Below, piece by piece: positions 32,076 through 44,473 of a stretch of DNA of 64,000 nucleotides. The DNA lies in assembly GCA_964036045.1 (NCBI GenBank), contig OZ038387.1, positions 55,584,427 through 55,648,426 on the forward strand. The letters are read 5' to 3'. Position numbers and translations under genes: made by a program. The notes under the pieces are model-generated. The model was given only the letters and a program-made list of their open reading frames with translations. It was not told the DNA's origin and made no database searches. The DNA comes from Eutreptiella sp. 'Long Island Sound 2002'. Its lineage: Eukaryota > Euglenozoa > Euglenophyceae > Eutreptiales > Eutreptiaceae. Position 1 is the first letter of the stretch; the number at the start of each line of letters is the position of its first letter.

Positions 32076-32633
32076 ACCTTACAGTCGGCAATTTTTACGG
32101 AAGCAACAAGTAGGCACGTCAAGCCAGCACAGTCTAGAATTACGCATCACTAAGGCTCGGCCTATGGCCCCCTCACACACCAAACTAGACACCACAACGC
32201 TTGTGCACACATACGTTACATGTGTTGAAACTTAACTGGTCACGGTCGCGGGTAAGGCCGAATGAGTGCCATGCGTAGCAGCCCGGAGACACTGGATGTG
32301 GTAGTATATAGCTCGCTTTAAAGTTTAATTGGTCAGGTGCACAACAACAGTGACCGGTTAAACACGATGCAACGCCCACTGTACGGCCGTACAGCAATCC
32401 GCGTGTACATATGATAGTGGAGCACCCCAACCAAGAAGGGGACACGAGCCATTGTGTGTCGATGTCACACGTTGGACTAAGGGGTGAAATTGTCGATGGC
32501 GGGGAAATTCAGTCAATCAGAACCGACCATTGTTCCCCCACTTCCTTGGCGATGCCCTAGAGCAGCTACCGTACGGGGCTCCTGGCGGAATGCAAAGTCC
32601 CATTGTAGGTGAGGTTGGGAAGTGTAGTGCTAC

Positions 32634-32852
32634 ATGAGGCAAATAGAAGGGCCAGAGAAAGGAGTGGAAAAGTGTGTGATGTTGAATGAGGAGTGTTGGT
32701 GGTGTGTGGTGCATGGTATAGGACAAGAGGAGCGTCTAGATGAGGTAGAAACATTCGCAGCAAGACCATGGGGTCTGAAGTTCCATAAAGGTGAGGTGAA
32801 GCCCAGCGTGTTGGTACACACCACCAAATACTTAGGCTTCCATGACAACTAG
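32634..32852 (+). mobile_element. Possible reverse-transcriptase fragment
   Basis: A 72-codon frame whose end reads WGLKFHKGEVKPSVLVHTTK, then YLGFHDN. This resembles the segment after the catalytic YxDD in some retroelement RTs (small loop, K-x-x-PS, T-K-YLG). No catalytic motif is visible upstream, so the call is tentative. Confidence 0.3.
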
Positions 32853-32859
32853 GGGGCTA

Positions 32860-34720
32860 TGCAACTATTTGTGTGTGTGTCATGTTCTAAAATAATTCAC
32901 ATTTGTCCATGCCACCTCTTTAGATCCGGTATCCTCATATCTTGGTCTGCTTTGCGGGAAACACAGCATGTGATCCTCGGGTGTGTGTTTTTGGTATGCA
33001 CAGGCTTATCATTTTCAGGTAGCCCCTATCGTCGGGTGTGTCCAAGTGAAAGTGGGAAAGCTGGTTGATGCACTTAAAGCATGCAATACATGTTCTTGGT
33101 TATGGGCCGCGGCACGCCACCACCGCTCACCAGCTAGATTGGTACGGTGCCTTTTAGACTCATGTGCCCTTTGTGCATCACTGTCCATTGCTACTTGCAC
33201 TTTGCCCCAGGGGGGGGGCGCAAAAAAATTCACGGTATCACCGTTTTTTCGTACTACAGTTGCATATTCCCTTGTAGGATGTGGTTCTCTATGTTGTGGC
33301 GCGTTTGTTCTTGTGATCTCCCATCCCTTGTGCTGTTGTTGTTGACGGGATGCATGCACTCCAATTATTCCCCGCAGCAAGCAAACACGCATGCAAGGTA
33401 GTCACAATGAGTTCACTGAATCTGCCTTATAGGAGTTTCGTGCGGAATTATGATCAACTATATTCTCGGCGCGGCAAGCTTAGGAAATGCACTGTATGGT
33501 TGAGGGCAAATAAGCAGCTCGTGGGATTCCACACCACAGTGACAAGTGCTGCAATTGCCTCAGGAGCCATTGCTGAATGGTGCACTGCATTGCTGCTTGC
33601 CCGACACAATAGCCGTCAGGTTGTATATGTACAAAACGTGCCAGCCTGCAACTCGGCCGCCTGCTGCGTGCAGAATCATGCCAGCTCTGACTGTGGGAAG
33701 TCTGTGCTCCCCAACACACTGGGGGAGTATCTGCGCCGTGTATGCACCGCGCGCTACTGTTACGGCGGTCTTACCTGGAATGGGTTGGCTTTTACCCCCT
33801 CGAAGGAGAGGAAACCCTTGGGTTCAAGACTTGTGTAAACATCCCTCCCTCTTGCCCTATCCAGCACCTTCCAAGGTGAAAATACATAAGATGGCCCCTT
33901 GGGAGCAACCACCACCCTAGTTTGGGGTCTCCCTGCTAGATTGTGGATTTTTCCCTTGTCCAAATAGTGGGAGGAAACTTTTGCTCTTCCAGCCTAGCCA
34001 CCAGTTAATTTATGGCTGCTTGGTCAGGCCAGACCAAATCTCCAAACCGGTGCGCACGCGCCACATCAGGTGCCCCCCCACTGTAGAGTAGCCCCAGTGC
34101 CCCATCTCACACCACATGGCAGCCAAGGCATTCAAGGGTGCACATGCTGCAACAACAAGCAGATGGGGGCTAAGTGAAGTTCAGTCACTCACCTGTCCAG
34201 GAATAAGTAGAGGTGTGTTCCAACACAATACCATGATTCCGCATTCTCGATGTGAAGCATCTACCACCCACGGGAGTAGCGGCCACTTCATTGTGAGACG
34301 TGTATGATACAAGCTGTTGAGAACATGCTAGTGCGCCACCTTGAAGGGTGCTGCACCCTGCGCACACCTTGCACGTGTTTCATGTGCAGCAAACCTAATG
34401 GTACTCCGGATGCTCAGATTTCATTCAATCTGCCCTCCACCACATGGTCACCCAAGGGTGTAACCCCCCCCCCCAATTCCTGAGCTACTGGTGTGTGCAG
34501 CCGAACTCAGCCACCCCAAGCAAGCATACATAGTGCAGCTGGAGTTGTGGGTATCTTGAGGCACACATTGAGATATCGGGGGCTATTTGCCCAAAATGTT
34601 GACCTCTCAGCTCTTAGGAACTATGTCACAACACATTTCAAGGCAGGGAACAAAGCAAACAATATTTGCATTTCATTGAGGGGAGTATGGATGGGATTGT
34701 GGGGGTGTTTGCACACAATG
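32860..34720. other. Plus-strand open frames without recognised domain; repeat copy at 33770-33850
   Basis: Two consecutive plus frames (32983-33345 and 33350-33838) look somewhat protein-like (VGKLVDALKACNTCSWLWAA...; SSLNLPYRSFVRNYDQLYSR...), but match no family and run into the dispersed repeat shared with 9111-9210. They could be a decayed element. Confidence 0.3.
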
Positions 34721-34722
34721 TC

Positions 34723-34746
34723 CCCCCCCCCCCGGGGGGGGGGGGT
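34723..34746. repeat. Abutting C-tract and G-tract (perfect palindrome)
   Basis: About 12 C immediately followed by about 12 G. The run is self-complementary and should be a strong hairpin or replication block; it sits in a plus-strand ORF of no recognised function. Confidence 0.85.
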
Positions 34747-34749
34747 ACT

Positions 34750-37700
34750 TATCGGGGTGACCCTACCGGGACTGACTTAGTGGATATTGGGTGGGCTGGG
34801 CCTTTTGGGTTGCTGTCGGAAGCAATATTAGCCTTTTGTTGTCCTTGGGAACCTCTCGTCCGAACACATATTCCGGGTCCACCCAGCCCTGGGCTGACCA
34901 CCAGCCTGTCATGCAGCCAGGGCTTGTCACACTTGCCCATAGGCAGCACTACTGCTTTGGCCAGTGCAGTGACTGGTCCCTTCGTTCCTCCTAATTCCTC
35001 CTGTGTCGAGGGGACAACCTTAAATTGTATCATCTCAGCAACATGTGATGCACATGAACGCATCATGGACAGTTTTGTGGTTGGCTGCATGGACAGAATT
35101 TGCTGCCGGCACCTTCAGCACCAATGCCCAAGCCCATTGACCTTTGGTAACCAACAGTGGTTACCAAACAGTGGGGAGGAGGGGGGGGGGGGGTCACTAA
35201 GGCCAATTACGTATCCTGGTTGGAACTTCTGGATTGTTGTGCAATTGTTCAAGTTTTGGGGAGGAAATTGCACACATTGTTTGTCCCCAGACGGCGGGGA
35301 AGCATTTTTTGGTCCGTGAAAATGGCACAACTGTCTCTCTGCTCACAAATGCAGCTTCTGCCCTGGGGCGTCCACTCCGCCCCCGGCGCCGGCAGCCTTC
35401 ACTTTCAGTCCTTCCGAGACCATGAAGATTCCGAGGGTCCTCTCCACCACCGATGTCGGAATTGCAACGCAGGGCCATGGGTTCCGGATCGCCAATCGGT
35501 GGTGCACAGCACTACCGGGTGGTTGGCCTTTTGGGGAATAGCAGGGGTGGCTTGGCACCGGCCTCAAAAGGTCAGGCGTGCCCCGCCACTGAGCTCCAGC
35601 CGCGGGCCCAGGGATGTATTAGAGGAGAGGCGGGAGGGGCGGGAAGGGGTTTTGGCGGGGGGGAGGGGGGGGAGGGGGTCTCGGCAGAACCCCCCTCCTC
35701 CTGAGGTCTCGGGCCTAAAGAGCCACAGAAAATTTCCCTCAAAAAAGCCGAGGAAATTTTGCCACCGGGGGCCAAAGAGGACCGTTCTCCATAAAATCGC
35801 ACTGAAAGTCTCTGGGCTGCATCACACATTGGGAGAGAGGGAGGGAGGGGGCCCCCCTCCTTTGCGTGTCAGGCATTCCAAGACATCCCAGCGCAGGCCA
35901 CTACCCCGCGGCGTGGGTCTGTGGCGCGGTGCTATGCAAATACTGTGCACGGTGCACACAATGCCCCCTTGGGTTGTGCACACGTGCCTTAGGGCGGATG
36001 CCTACCCCACTCGGGTCTGGCAGACAGGGGTGCTCTGGTTTCAAACATTGCAACTGAAATGCAGAGTGCAACTGTTCGCTGCCAAAATACGAAGAACTGA
36101 GGCCTGCACAACGCCTCGGGCAGAACACCTGACAGTGAGTGTGACTGTGGGTCACAAGGTCAAGGTACACCCGGGGTATGACAGTCCAGACAGCACCAAC
36201 ACGCTGGTACGCCCAGCGGGTGGGTCCCGCAGGAATGTCTCAGTTCAGAGGTCAGAAGCGCAGGGCTTGCGTATTCCAGCTCAGCCGCACTGAAGCTTCC
36301 GAACCTCAAAAAAGCCAAGAAAAACTGAAAGCCTGTGAGGAACATCCCATGGATGTGGACAATACCTAAAGACAAATTGCTCTGTGGGCCGCCCAACTGG
36401 GTAACCCCCCGTCTAAGCCACGCTCAGGCACAAATCAATCGCAGCCCCTCCAGGCTGTGTAGCTTGCACAGCGCGTGGCGCGGACAACGCGGGGTAAGAT
36501 TGATGCAGGGGCCAAAGCAACATAGGTTGGCTGGTGCTGTGATGGGCTCTGGTCGTTTACACACACTCGACGGCAGAGGACAAGTCAATGCAGAGTGCAA
36601 AGCAGATGCAATAACAAACGATTGACTTCTTGGGTCAAGACAACGGGCCCAGCCAAACAACGTTTCTGTGGCGGCTCAATGGTTTGGTGCCTTGCTCATT
36701 TGGGGGGCGGGGCATCAGGGGAATGGCATGCCCAGCCTGCGGGAAAAAAAATCTTCCATGTTTTCGTCGCCAGCCAACGTCGATGAGTCCTGTTCACCGC
36801 TCAAAAGCGTGCGCCGCACCGGCAGCAGGACCATCTGGAGTTGAACTGAATACTGCGGCGGACAGCCCTGCAAACGCAGTTTGCTGAATGGCCTCACCCC
36901 AGGTCCAGCCCACAGCCCTGCAGCCGTGCATAGCCTTGGGCAGTGTTGTGTCAGTGATAGCAGTCCTGCATGCGACGGCGCCTCAGCACCATTGCCGGGC
37001 GAGAACGCTTTCGGTGTTCCCCCGGGGGTACCACAGATGCCGCAGGCTCTGCCCACGAATGTTCCCAGTGGACGTGCCCTCCTTCCATTGGATCGGGGTT
37101 GGGCAAAAGGTTGCGGAAGGCTGGTGTTCGGCCTGCGTGACGACCAGCGACAGGCAGTCGCGAGCCTCGACAGTGCTGCCCCAGCGGCGGCCGCCGCGCA
37201 ACCCTGACGAACACGGGAGCACATGCGCCGCCTCTATGTCACACCGGAGCCCAGTGCCTGCACGCAGGGCTCCTTCTTACTGTACAGACCCTGCCCCGCC
37301 GGTGGCCCAGGGTGAAAATGCCGCACTTGCCCACCGGGCGGATGAGCAGCTTGGCAGAGACGGTGGTGTGCATGCAGTGCGGTCTTCCCTCCCCTTTCGA
37401 TAACAACACTAAAGTTCCAAAACGTGACGGAAACAACGCCTAGTATCGCTTTGACAAGGGCGTTGGTCGCACGTGCCGCGGGAAGTCACAAGCGGTGGCC
37501 GTTGTGTCCGGAATGTTCCAGTCATCAGGTGATTCCCCAATCTCCACCTCCACAGGACAAGAAGGGGGTGAAAGTGGGTGGCAGGACAGCAATCGGCATC
37601 CCTGAAATACCATCCCCAGCCCCAAAACACGAAAAGGCCTTGGTCTTCATGGACCACCAGAAAAAGGAACCGCCAAATTCGATGGTTCCAAAAGTTGCAC

Positions 37701-38900
37701 AAACTGGTCGGCCTTTGAAGGTCCCGCACGCTGTGCGTACGGGGGTCAGCTTAGGGGCAGGAGCTGGCTAGGCCCGCGTGCCACCTCCCCGGGCCTTCCC
37801 CGTAATGTGTCGAAAAGTTGCAGGACCAGCACCGAGTGTTGCTCTGACGGGGGTGCTGCTCTCGCAAGAGGAGGGGTGGGGGGTAGGCGATTAAACAACA
37901 TTGGTCATCACGGTGTTGTGGCACAGTGTCCCTGGCCCCGCATTCAGTGACCTATCAGCGTATGCACAGGGCAGCAGGATGCCGTATGCGCAAATTCCAC
38001 TGCAGCCCATGACACGAACACAGACGCACGCACGCGTGTGCACACACGCGCGCAAATCCATTCTGGACGCTGGCCGTCAGCGCCTCTACCTCGACCGTCA
38101 CCGCCTCCATCGCGAGCACGTCCGTTGTGGCCCCTCCATCCCCTCGTGCCTCCGCTGTGTCAGCGCCCTTGGGGCTGGCGGCATAAGACCCATCACGCAG
38201 ACCTCTTCATCGCTTTCTTCGTGCGAATGTCGCCTGCGCTGGTGTAACGTGACTGCTTCCGTGGGAGCACACAGCAGAAAGGCCTTTTACGGAGGAGGCT
38301 CCATCCCCCCGGTGGAATGCTGAGCTATTGCACGGGTGCACAGGTGGCAGACAGTACAAAGCTCAGACAGAAAATTGGCTTGTCAGTGGCCTGTAAGACC
38401 AGAGGTACCTTTCTGTCACAACAGGGACATACGGATGCCAGTGGGCCAACCACTAACATGCACAATGATGCAATAGGGTGGTGCAGACTGAAACTGACCC
38501 CCCCCCCCCCCGGCTTTCGTCCGAACAACGGTAAACAGACCAACAGTTGGGGAAACAACACCCTTCTTTGGATAATGCGGGGCTCCAGCATCTGGAAGCG
38601 AAGCAGGAGTGGACCAGGCTGTTGCTTGGTGCCCCCCAGCCCAGGGGCGGGGGCCCATGGGGCCCTCGCCAGTGCTGTGCACGTGCACCCCCCGCACTGG
38701 GATTCGGATCTTCGAGCACCCGAACATTGAGGGAGATAAAGAGTATGCGGCAGGGGGGCTTACGGATTAGTTCGACTCTCTGGGAGTCCACACAACAAAC
38801 TCTCCCCCATGCATTGCATCCCATCACAGGGACGGGTTGAGGGATAAGTGCCAGAGCGAAGCTTTGTCGGCTTGGCAGCCATAACCACACAGGGCAGGCC
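34750..38900. other. Long gene-poor stretch
   Basis: ORFs are open on both strands in GC-rich sequence (for example 34666-35319 plus, 35157-36293 plus, 36715-37224 minus), but none shows a domain, consistent splice sites or similarity to the rest of the window. G/C-tracts lie at about 35178 and 38500. Confidence 0.35.
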
Positions 38901-38905
38901 CAGAC

Positions 38906-39523
38906 ATGGGCATTAGCACAGGAATGGGCACAGTTATGTGGAGGGGTTTGAGCAGATGGGCAGAAGCGCGGGTAGCGAAAATGTCACATGAGCTACTCAA
39001 AAGGGGGCAGAAAGCAGCAATGGAGAGGGGCATATTACCGCCACCACAACAGCTGGCAGATAACACTGGTGTCTGGAAATCGCACTTTGTACCCCACCAC
39101 ACCGCCTCACAATTTTCGCCTCATGCTTTCCCTGCCTCATTGTTTGTTATTACATGGCTTTCAGCTCATCCCCTCAGTCACATGCGTAATGCGTCCCTCC
39201 ATCCCCAGTGTCCGTCCATAGCCCTCCCAAATCCGCCTGCAGTCTTCGTTCCTGCTGATGACATCCCAGTCATGCAAGGAACTGCCATACACACAGCCGA
39301 TGCTTTTCGTTGGAATTGCAACAGACAGCGAAATCACGAAAATGTGACACAAAAGGCACGAATTAAAAACATCAAATGGCACGTGATGCCGAAAACTATG
39401 CTGGCAGAGGACAAAAAAAGGGTTTCCTCCTACACGAGGCATACGGCGGTACCGTGCAGCTCCTCCCCCACGCATGGCCTTTACAGAGACGGCGGTGCGG
39501 GGGCTCCGTCACAGGCACCATAA
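38906..39523 (+). other. 205-codon ORF antisense to the transporter 3' end, uncertain
   Basis: The segment RGLSRWAEARVAKMSHELLK... and PADDIPVMQGTAIHTADAFR... reads like protein. It overlaps the last 43 bases of the folate-biopterin transporter on the other strand. No family match, and could be chance. Confidence 0.25.
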
Positions 39524-39846
39524 CCCTCATCACCATCGCTGTACAGCAGCTTGTCCACAGTTATGTCTTCGTCACTGCCAGTGTCCACGTTTTCAGTGAG
39601 TTCTGCCTCCATCGAAGCATCGGGAATCAGCAGCGGCTGAAGCAGCAGCACTAGTAAGGGCATGACACCACTGATCAGGCACGCCTTCCAGGCATTGGTA
39701 AAATCATCTGTCTTCCCTTGACCAATGGTGTCCATGCCCAGCCAAGACAAGAGATAAGCACCAAAGTACCCCGCCATAATGTTCCCAAAGTTGGAGAAGC
39801 CGGCTAGCAACGCATACACCGTGGCCTCCAGACCTCGAGGACAGAC
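39481..39846 (-). CDS. Folate-biopterin transporter (BT1/FBT), last exon
   Basis: The terminal exon (122 codons with the stop TAA at 39483-39481) of the transporter whose other exons are 43962-44422 and 48155-48681. The acceptor is CTGTCCCTCAG just before 39846, phase 0. It opens VCPRGLEATVYALLAGFSNF, matching the BT1 family's CP.G.EAT.FALL...SN.G motif. A second helix (GNIMAGYFGAYLLSWLG) and a third (ISGVMPLLVLLLQPLLIP) follow, ending in an acidic cytosolic tail (ENVDTGSDEDITVDKLL...). BT1/FBT proteins are 12-helix MFS-related carriers of folates, biopterin or, in plants, plastid folate. Substrate and location cannot be read from this exon. Confidence 0.85.
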   Translation of the reverse strand, partial: VCPRGLEATVYALLAGFSNFGNIMAGYFGAYLLSWLGMDTIGQGKTDDFTNAWKACLISGVMPLLVLLLQPLLIPDASMEAELTENVDTGSDEDITVDKLLYSDGDEGYGACDGAPAPPSL

Positions 39847-39904
39847 CTGAGGGACAGGGATGTGCTAAAAGAACAGGCTCGTGAGTGAAAACGGCGGAAC
39901 CCAT

Positions 39905-39985
39905 AACCCCCAGTGTGGATGTGGATGTGTGCGTGCAAGCGTGTGTATATGCATACGTGTATTATATGGGTATGTGTAGGAGTAC
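39905..39985. repeat. Alternating purine-pyrimidine (GT-rich) stretch in intron
   Basis: GTGTGGATGTGGATGTGTGC and following, just upstream of the last transporter exon on its own strand. A similar CA/CG-rich stretch lies at 43800-43880, just after the donor of the preceding exon. Both could form Z-DNA. Confidence 0.6.
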
Positions 39986-40432
39986 GCAATCTCACTGCTG
40001 CTCGGGGGAGGATACCTCACCATGGTGTGGGGGTGTAACTAGGCGCCCCCCCCTGCCAACATGCAACCTGAGGGGCGGGGATGCCCGCGGGATATCTGGC
40101 CCTTCCCAACCACCTGAACCCCTTCTCAGTGCCACAGCGACCTGAGTCCCCCTGTGGTTTGGGGATAGGGATGGCCAGCGGCAGAGGCAGGTGAGTTGGT
40201 GAAGGGGAAAGGTGTTGGTAGGGACTCCCAATCCCTACCGGTCACCACAGCGGGCTGTGCCCGGCGATGGTGGGGCGGCATGGGCTCCACCAGGGGTGGG
40301 GAGAACCCTATTTGGCTTCTGGGGTCCCGTAGCCCATTTCGAACACAGCGGCAGGGGCACCCCCCCCACACACCAACTCAGGCTGATGTGCTACGTAGAC
40401 CTTAGGGCGTTGGCAAGGAGGGTTTGTTGCAT

Positions 40433-40556
40433 GCCCTCCAAAAACGGCCAAAATGGCCGAAAATAACAAAACTGCCGCCCTCCGAAAACGGCCAAAATGG
40501 CCGAAAAGAACAAAACTAGCGCCCTCCGAAAACAGCCAAAAATGGCCGAAAATAAC
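40433..40556 (+). repeat. 44-bp tandem repeat, 2.8 copies
   Basis: Units start at 40433, 40477 and 40521 with GCCCTCC(A/G)AAAAC, and each contains GGCCAAAATGGCC, itself nearly palindromic. Intronic to the transporter. Confidence 0.85.
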
Positions 40557-41054
40557 CTACGAAAAGAACCTAAGAAAATAATCTAAGGCACCTAAGAATT
40601 GGCAGCACGATCAGACCGTTTCATGTGCCAGGGTGGCCAAGGCGGCTGAGGGAGCGGTGGTCTATCAGCAAGGGTGCCCCGTAAGGTCACCTCCACCCTA
40701 GAGGGCAATGAATGCCCTCAAATGGACCTTCCCTGTGACACTCGCCTCCACTACTTGCTAGTGGCCGTCCTACACATTCAAGTGCAGGTCAGCCCCCCCC
40801 CCCCTTGTGTACATGAGGACCACCTGCTTACAACACTGCACCGCCCAAGGCTTGGGAGGGCCCACCATGGTGTGGCTGAGGGCCCTTCCGCAACAAAACT
40901 ACTAGACATGGGCTGCCCAGTCACCAAACCCCGGTTTCCGTTTGGGACACCCTGCCGGTGGAGCCATGGATCACCTGTCACCGAAGGCGGTCGCTCGGTT
41001 CCAGTACCCCATGAAATGCCTCACCCATCAGTGTCATAGTCACCCACACTGGCC

Positions 41055-41254
41055 CTTGATGTGTACCCATGCGGCTTGATGTGTACCCACGGGTCTTGAT
41101 GTGTACCCATGGTCCTTGATGCGTACCCATGGGTCTTGGTCTGCACCCACGGCCCTTGACGTGTACCCATGGGGCTTGATGTGTACTGACGCGCCTTGAT
41201 GTGTACCCACGGCCCTTGATGTGTACCTAGGGGCCTTGATGTGTACCCATGGCC
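41055..41254 (+). repeat. 20-bp minisatellite, exactly 10 copies
   Basis: Unit CTTGATGTGTACCCATGGCC with substitutions only and constant 20-base register from 41055 to 41254. Both the ORF readings through it and its minus-strand HIKG-type peptides are by-products of the repeat. Intronic to the transporter. Confidence 0.95.
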
Positions 41255-42129
41255 CCCCCTGTACATGACCATCCACACCGCAAGGCGCCTACCAGTGGAA
41301 CAGCCTCCCACACTACGAACTCAGCAGCGCAAAATTTCAGCAAGTACATGACCCTAGCTCCACATCGCAACCCCACGAAGGAGCCCCCTAGCCAGGAGCC
41401 AAGCATACGGTTCCAATATCCGGCTCTGGTGACTATCCAAGGGCCCAGAGTTGTGGTCAACGCAAGAACATCCCAGCTTGCACATGGAGGGGGGGCAGTG
41501 CAAAGATGGCATACATCACTAATACATCCAAATCTTGCGGTGTCTACATATTGGGCACAACTGCCATCAATATTGTGACTACACCGTCCCACTAGATCAC
41601 CGAGCTCAATATGGATGTGGCCATGAAGGATGGCCTAGAAACCCACCCGACCTAGCTTTTGCGGTACCCATTCCTTTGTTCCATGGAGAAGTACGGGTAC
41701 CACTGCCAGTTGCCCCGTTAGGCCTACAAGACTGGCCGCATGCCTAGGCCACCATCTTGGTGCTGATGCGTGGGTTTGCCTTTAGACTGGTTCCAGTAGT
41801 GGCACCTCACGGCCCACATAATCATCAACTTGCTCACCATGAAAGTACTTGTGGAGCCATCCACACACCATAATACCACGTCGTGTACTATGTGCCTCTA
41901 CAGTGACTCCCCGGCGATGGCCGCTTACCTCTGAATGTGCAAGGCGTAGCCCCATGAGTGGTGACCAGCCATACAACGATTGCAAGCATGGCTAGACACT
42001 CGGATCGGCCAACATCTCTGGGAGCCTTGGGTGTTGGGAGCAATGGGCGGGGCCACTGCTCCATCCTTGCACCAAGCACACATGGAGGTTATGGGGGCCA
42101 GGGCGTTGCTTTAATGTTCATTTCGGCAC

Positions 42130-42192
42130 GGGGGGTGACCCCTTCTCCCTGGACCCCCTCCCCTCCTCCCCTAGACCCCTTCCCCCCCCCCC
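42130..42192 (+). repeat. Pyrimidine-rich block, related block at 43108-43166
   Basis: Repeats of CCTGGACCCCCTCCCC-type words in both places (CTCCCTGGACCCCCTCCCCT here; CCCCTGGACCCCCTCCCCCC there), bracketing the candidate plus-strand exons. Confidence 0.65.
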
Positions 42193-42251
42193 GCTCTAAT
42201 TCAACACTTCTTTGGTCACTCCACTCATATCATTTCTTCCCTGTGTTGCAG

Positions 42252-42990
42252 ACACCATGCCCAGCGTCCCATAAGTACGTTCTTCGGCACCCCGTCCAAC
42301 CGTGTCCCCGCGCAAAACGCAACGACATTACAAACATGATCCTCTATTTTCACTTCCAAGATAGATGGACTGGGAAGAAAAGGCAAGAGGCATACAAATG
42401 TTGCACAGAAAGCATGTTCCACACTTTTCTGAACACTCCAATGGCGGCTCTGTGCGAGTTTATAAGACAAGCAGCCATAATGTCATGACAAGACCGTGAG
42501 GTGTGCTGCCTGCAGCATGAGTTCGCGCTCATGCAACCTGGTGTGCGTGCATGCTAGGCAGCATAGCTGCCAGGAACACGGGCTCTGTTGCAACGTGCGG
42601 ATTTTTTGTCTTTCACAGCCCCAAAAAATCTGCACTGTCCTGCACCTGAGGTCCCAGACCAGCCGAAAAAAGGAACCCCAAACAAACCCCAGAGGGAAAG
42701 AGTAGTTGCACAGCCATCGACTCCCACAACACCAATAATTGTCCTTGAAGTTCCCCGAGAGGAGTTACTACACAGTGTCAAAAGGTGGTAAAGGTTACCA
42801 CAGGGTCACCTCTACAAATCTTCAACACCAACCAGCGCCTCGCCTCACACTTGCAAAACAAGGTGCCTGTGGGCGTGCAGCAAAGTTTTGTACTTGCCAT
42901 GGGTTATGCAGACTCAGAGGCACTGGAAGCCATGAAGTCTGTGTTGCCTCGTGGTGTTTACGTGAGGGCACAATGCATGGACCCAAAAAG
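42252..42990 (+). other. Candidate plus-strand exons antisense to the transporter intron
   Basis: Two good acceptors precede protein-like sequence. CTTCCCTGTGTTGCAG ends at 42251; TTTTTGTCTTTCACAG ends about 42617, followed by APKNLHCPAPEVPDQPKKGT... and TPIIVLEVPREELLHSV. After an apparent one-base shift at an A-run near 42782 it continues KVTTGSPLQIFNTNQRLASH... to 42990. In the first exon one frame gives KRNDITNMILYFHFQDRWTG..., and another gives QRPISTFF, an exact PCNA-interacting-peptide pattern (Q-x-x-I-x-x-F-F). Donors could not be fixed and no family is recognised. Confidence 0.35.
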
Positions 42991-43107
42991 ATGAGTTGAT
43001 TACCTGTCTTCAGACATTATGACAAATGTATATGCTGAATGGGTCAGTGTGGTGCATTTTTGCAATTCCTGGTGGATATGGTTCATTTCGGCAGGTAGGG
43101 GGGGGGG

Positions 43108-43166
43108 CTCCCCCCTGGACCCCCTTCCCCCCTCCCCTGGACCCCCTCCCCCCCTCCCCCCTCCGC
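43108..43166 (+). repeat. Pyrimidine-rich block, second copy
   Basis: See 42130-42192: the same CTGGACCCCCT core in three successive variants. Confidence 0.6.
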
Positions 43167-43961
43167 TCAAGCAACGCCCTGCATGGGGCTCCACACCATG
43201 GGAACCCAGTTCACCCACCAGTTCCTGGACGAGACCATGTGGGTGTTGCTCACGCACAGGCATGCGCAACACTCCTCAAGGCCTGTGCAGGGCCTCAGGG
43301 CACAATCGTGCGAGCCCTTTAGGAGCTGCGGGTCCGGAGGGGCGAGGAGTGCCCAAGGCCGCCCTCGACTGACCAATGCTGTGGTGACAACCAGGTCTGC
43401 ACAAGGACGGGCGCCACACTGCGCCCCAGTCCCCGCCGCAGGGTATTGTAAGGCATAGTTCAGGGTTAAACACAACAGTTCACCAGTTCACCATAGCAAC
43501 CCCCCCTCCCGAGTCGGCAAACCTGGCGGCCAACCAGTCGGCGAGCGAGTTGGCAGCGCGTTGTGCCCAACTTGGAGGGCAGGATCAAAATTTTGGAGGT
43601 TGGCACAAAGTAAAGCCTATTACGCGGTGTTAGCTGTGTAGCTATCATTCAATTTTGCATGGCAATCCTCAATCAGTGCTGCACCCAAAATTTTGGTTTG
43701 AGGCAACTTCGCTGAATTCCGCGGACTCGTTGGGCCCCTCGCCGACTCGGGGGGGGGGGGGGTGCCATTGATACAACATGCCGGCCATGGCCTTTTGGCA
43801 ACAGCACACGCATGCACACACGCACACGTACACCTACGTGCACGCATGCACATACCCGCACACGCACACATATGCACACGGCAAACACAGCAGTTTTTCA
43901 GCCCTGGTACCACACAACAAACAGCACTTCTTCCCCGTGTGACACACAGCCAGTCACAGAC

Positions 43962-44422
43962 CTTAGAGATGAGGATGGTCGTGGGCATAAAACAGATCAT
44001 GCCCACGGTATTCTGTACAGAGGACTTGCCCACCATGAACACCCAATCCGGAATGCCGAGGCCCACGTTCCAGCGCTTGAACTGAACCACGTCCAAAAGA
44101 CTAGTGCCAAAGGACAAGATCACTGACAAGGACAAGGCACTGTGGTAGGTCCAGTCCCGCATGTACGTCCGGAAGATGGTGGAGCCTACCACCATCATGA
44201 CCGAGTCCAACACCCCAATGACAGTGTAGTAGAAGGTGGCAGTAAAATGGGGACAGTCCACACAGACGGGATAGCCCGAACGCGCCGACTCTTCGTGAGT
44301 GGCCGGATCCAAATAGAAATTGTCCACAAAGCCACCGGTGCTGAGGCTCAGAGCATTGGCCACAAACATGTAGACCATGGGTTTCCAGATGAAGCCCGGG
44401 AGCAGCAGCATTGCGGAGCCAG
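43962..44422 (-). CDS. Folate-biopterin transporter (BT1/FBT), central exon
   Basis: The acceptor ACATGTCTGCAG ends at 44423 and the donor is AAG/GTCTGT after 43962. The length of 461 is 2 + 153 codons, so it enters in phase 1 and leaves in phase 0. That fits the upstream exon (which ends with a single G, making Ala with CT) and the last exon (phase 0). It encodes hydrophobic segments starting GSAMLLLPGFIWKPMVYMFV, the NALSLSTGGFVDNFYLDP loop, a helix around FYYTVIGVLDSVMMVVG, YHSALSLSVILSFGTSLLDV and NTVGMICFMPTTILISK. This corresponds to helices about 7-11 of the family. A G-tract-bounded repeat (44474-44565) lies 50 bases upstream of the acceptor. Confidence 0.88.
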
Positions 44423-44473
44423 CTGCAGACATGTGTTGGGGGAAGAGGGGCAGGTCAACATTAGATGAGGGGA

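Noticed and set aside
35157-36293. 378-codon plus-strand ORF
   Set aside because: No domain, low-complexity segments and a G-tract inside; open frames are common in this GC-rich stretch.
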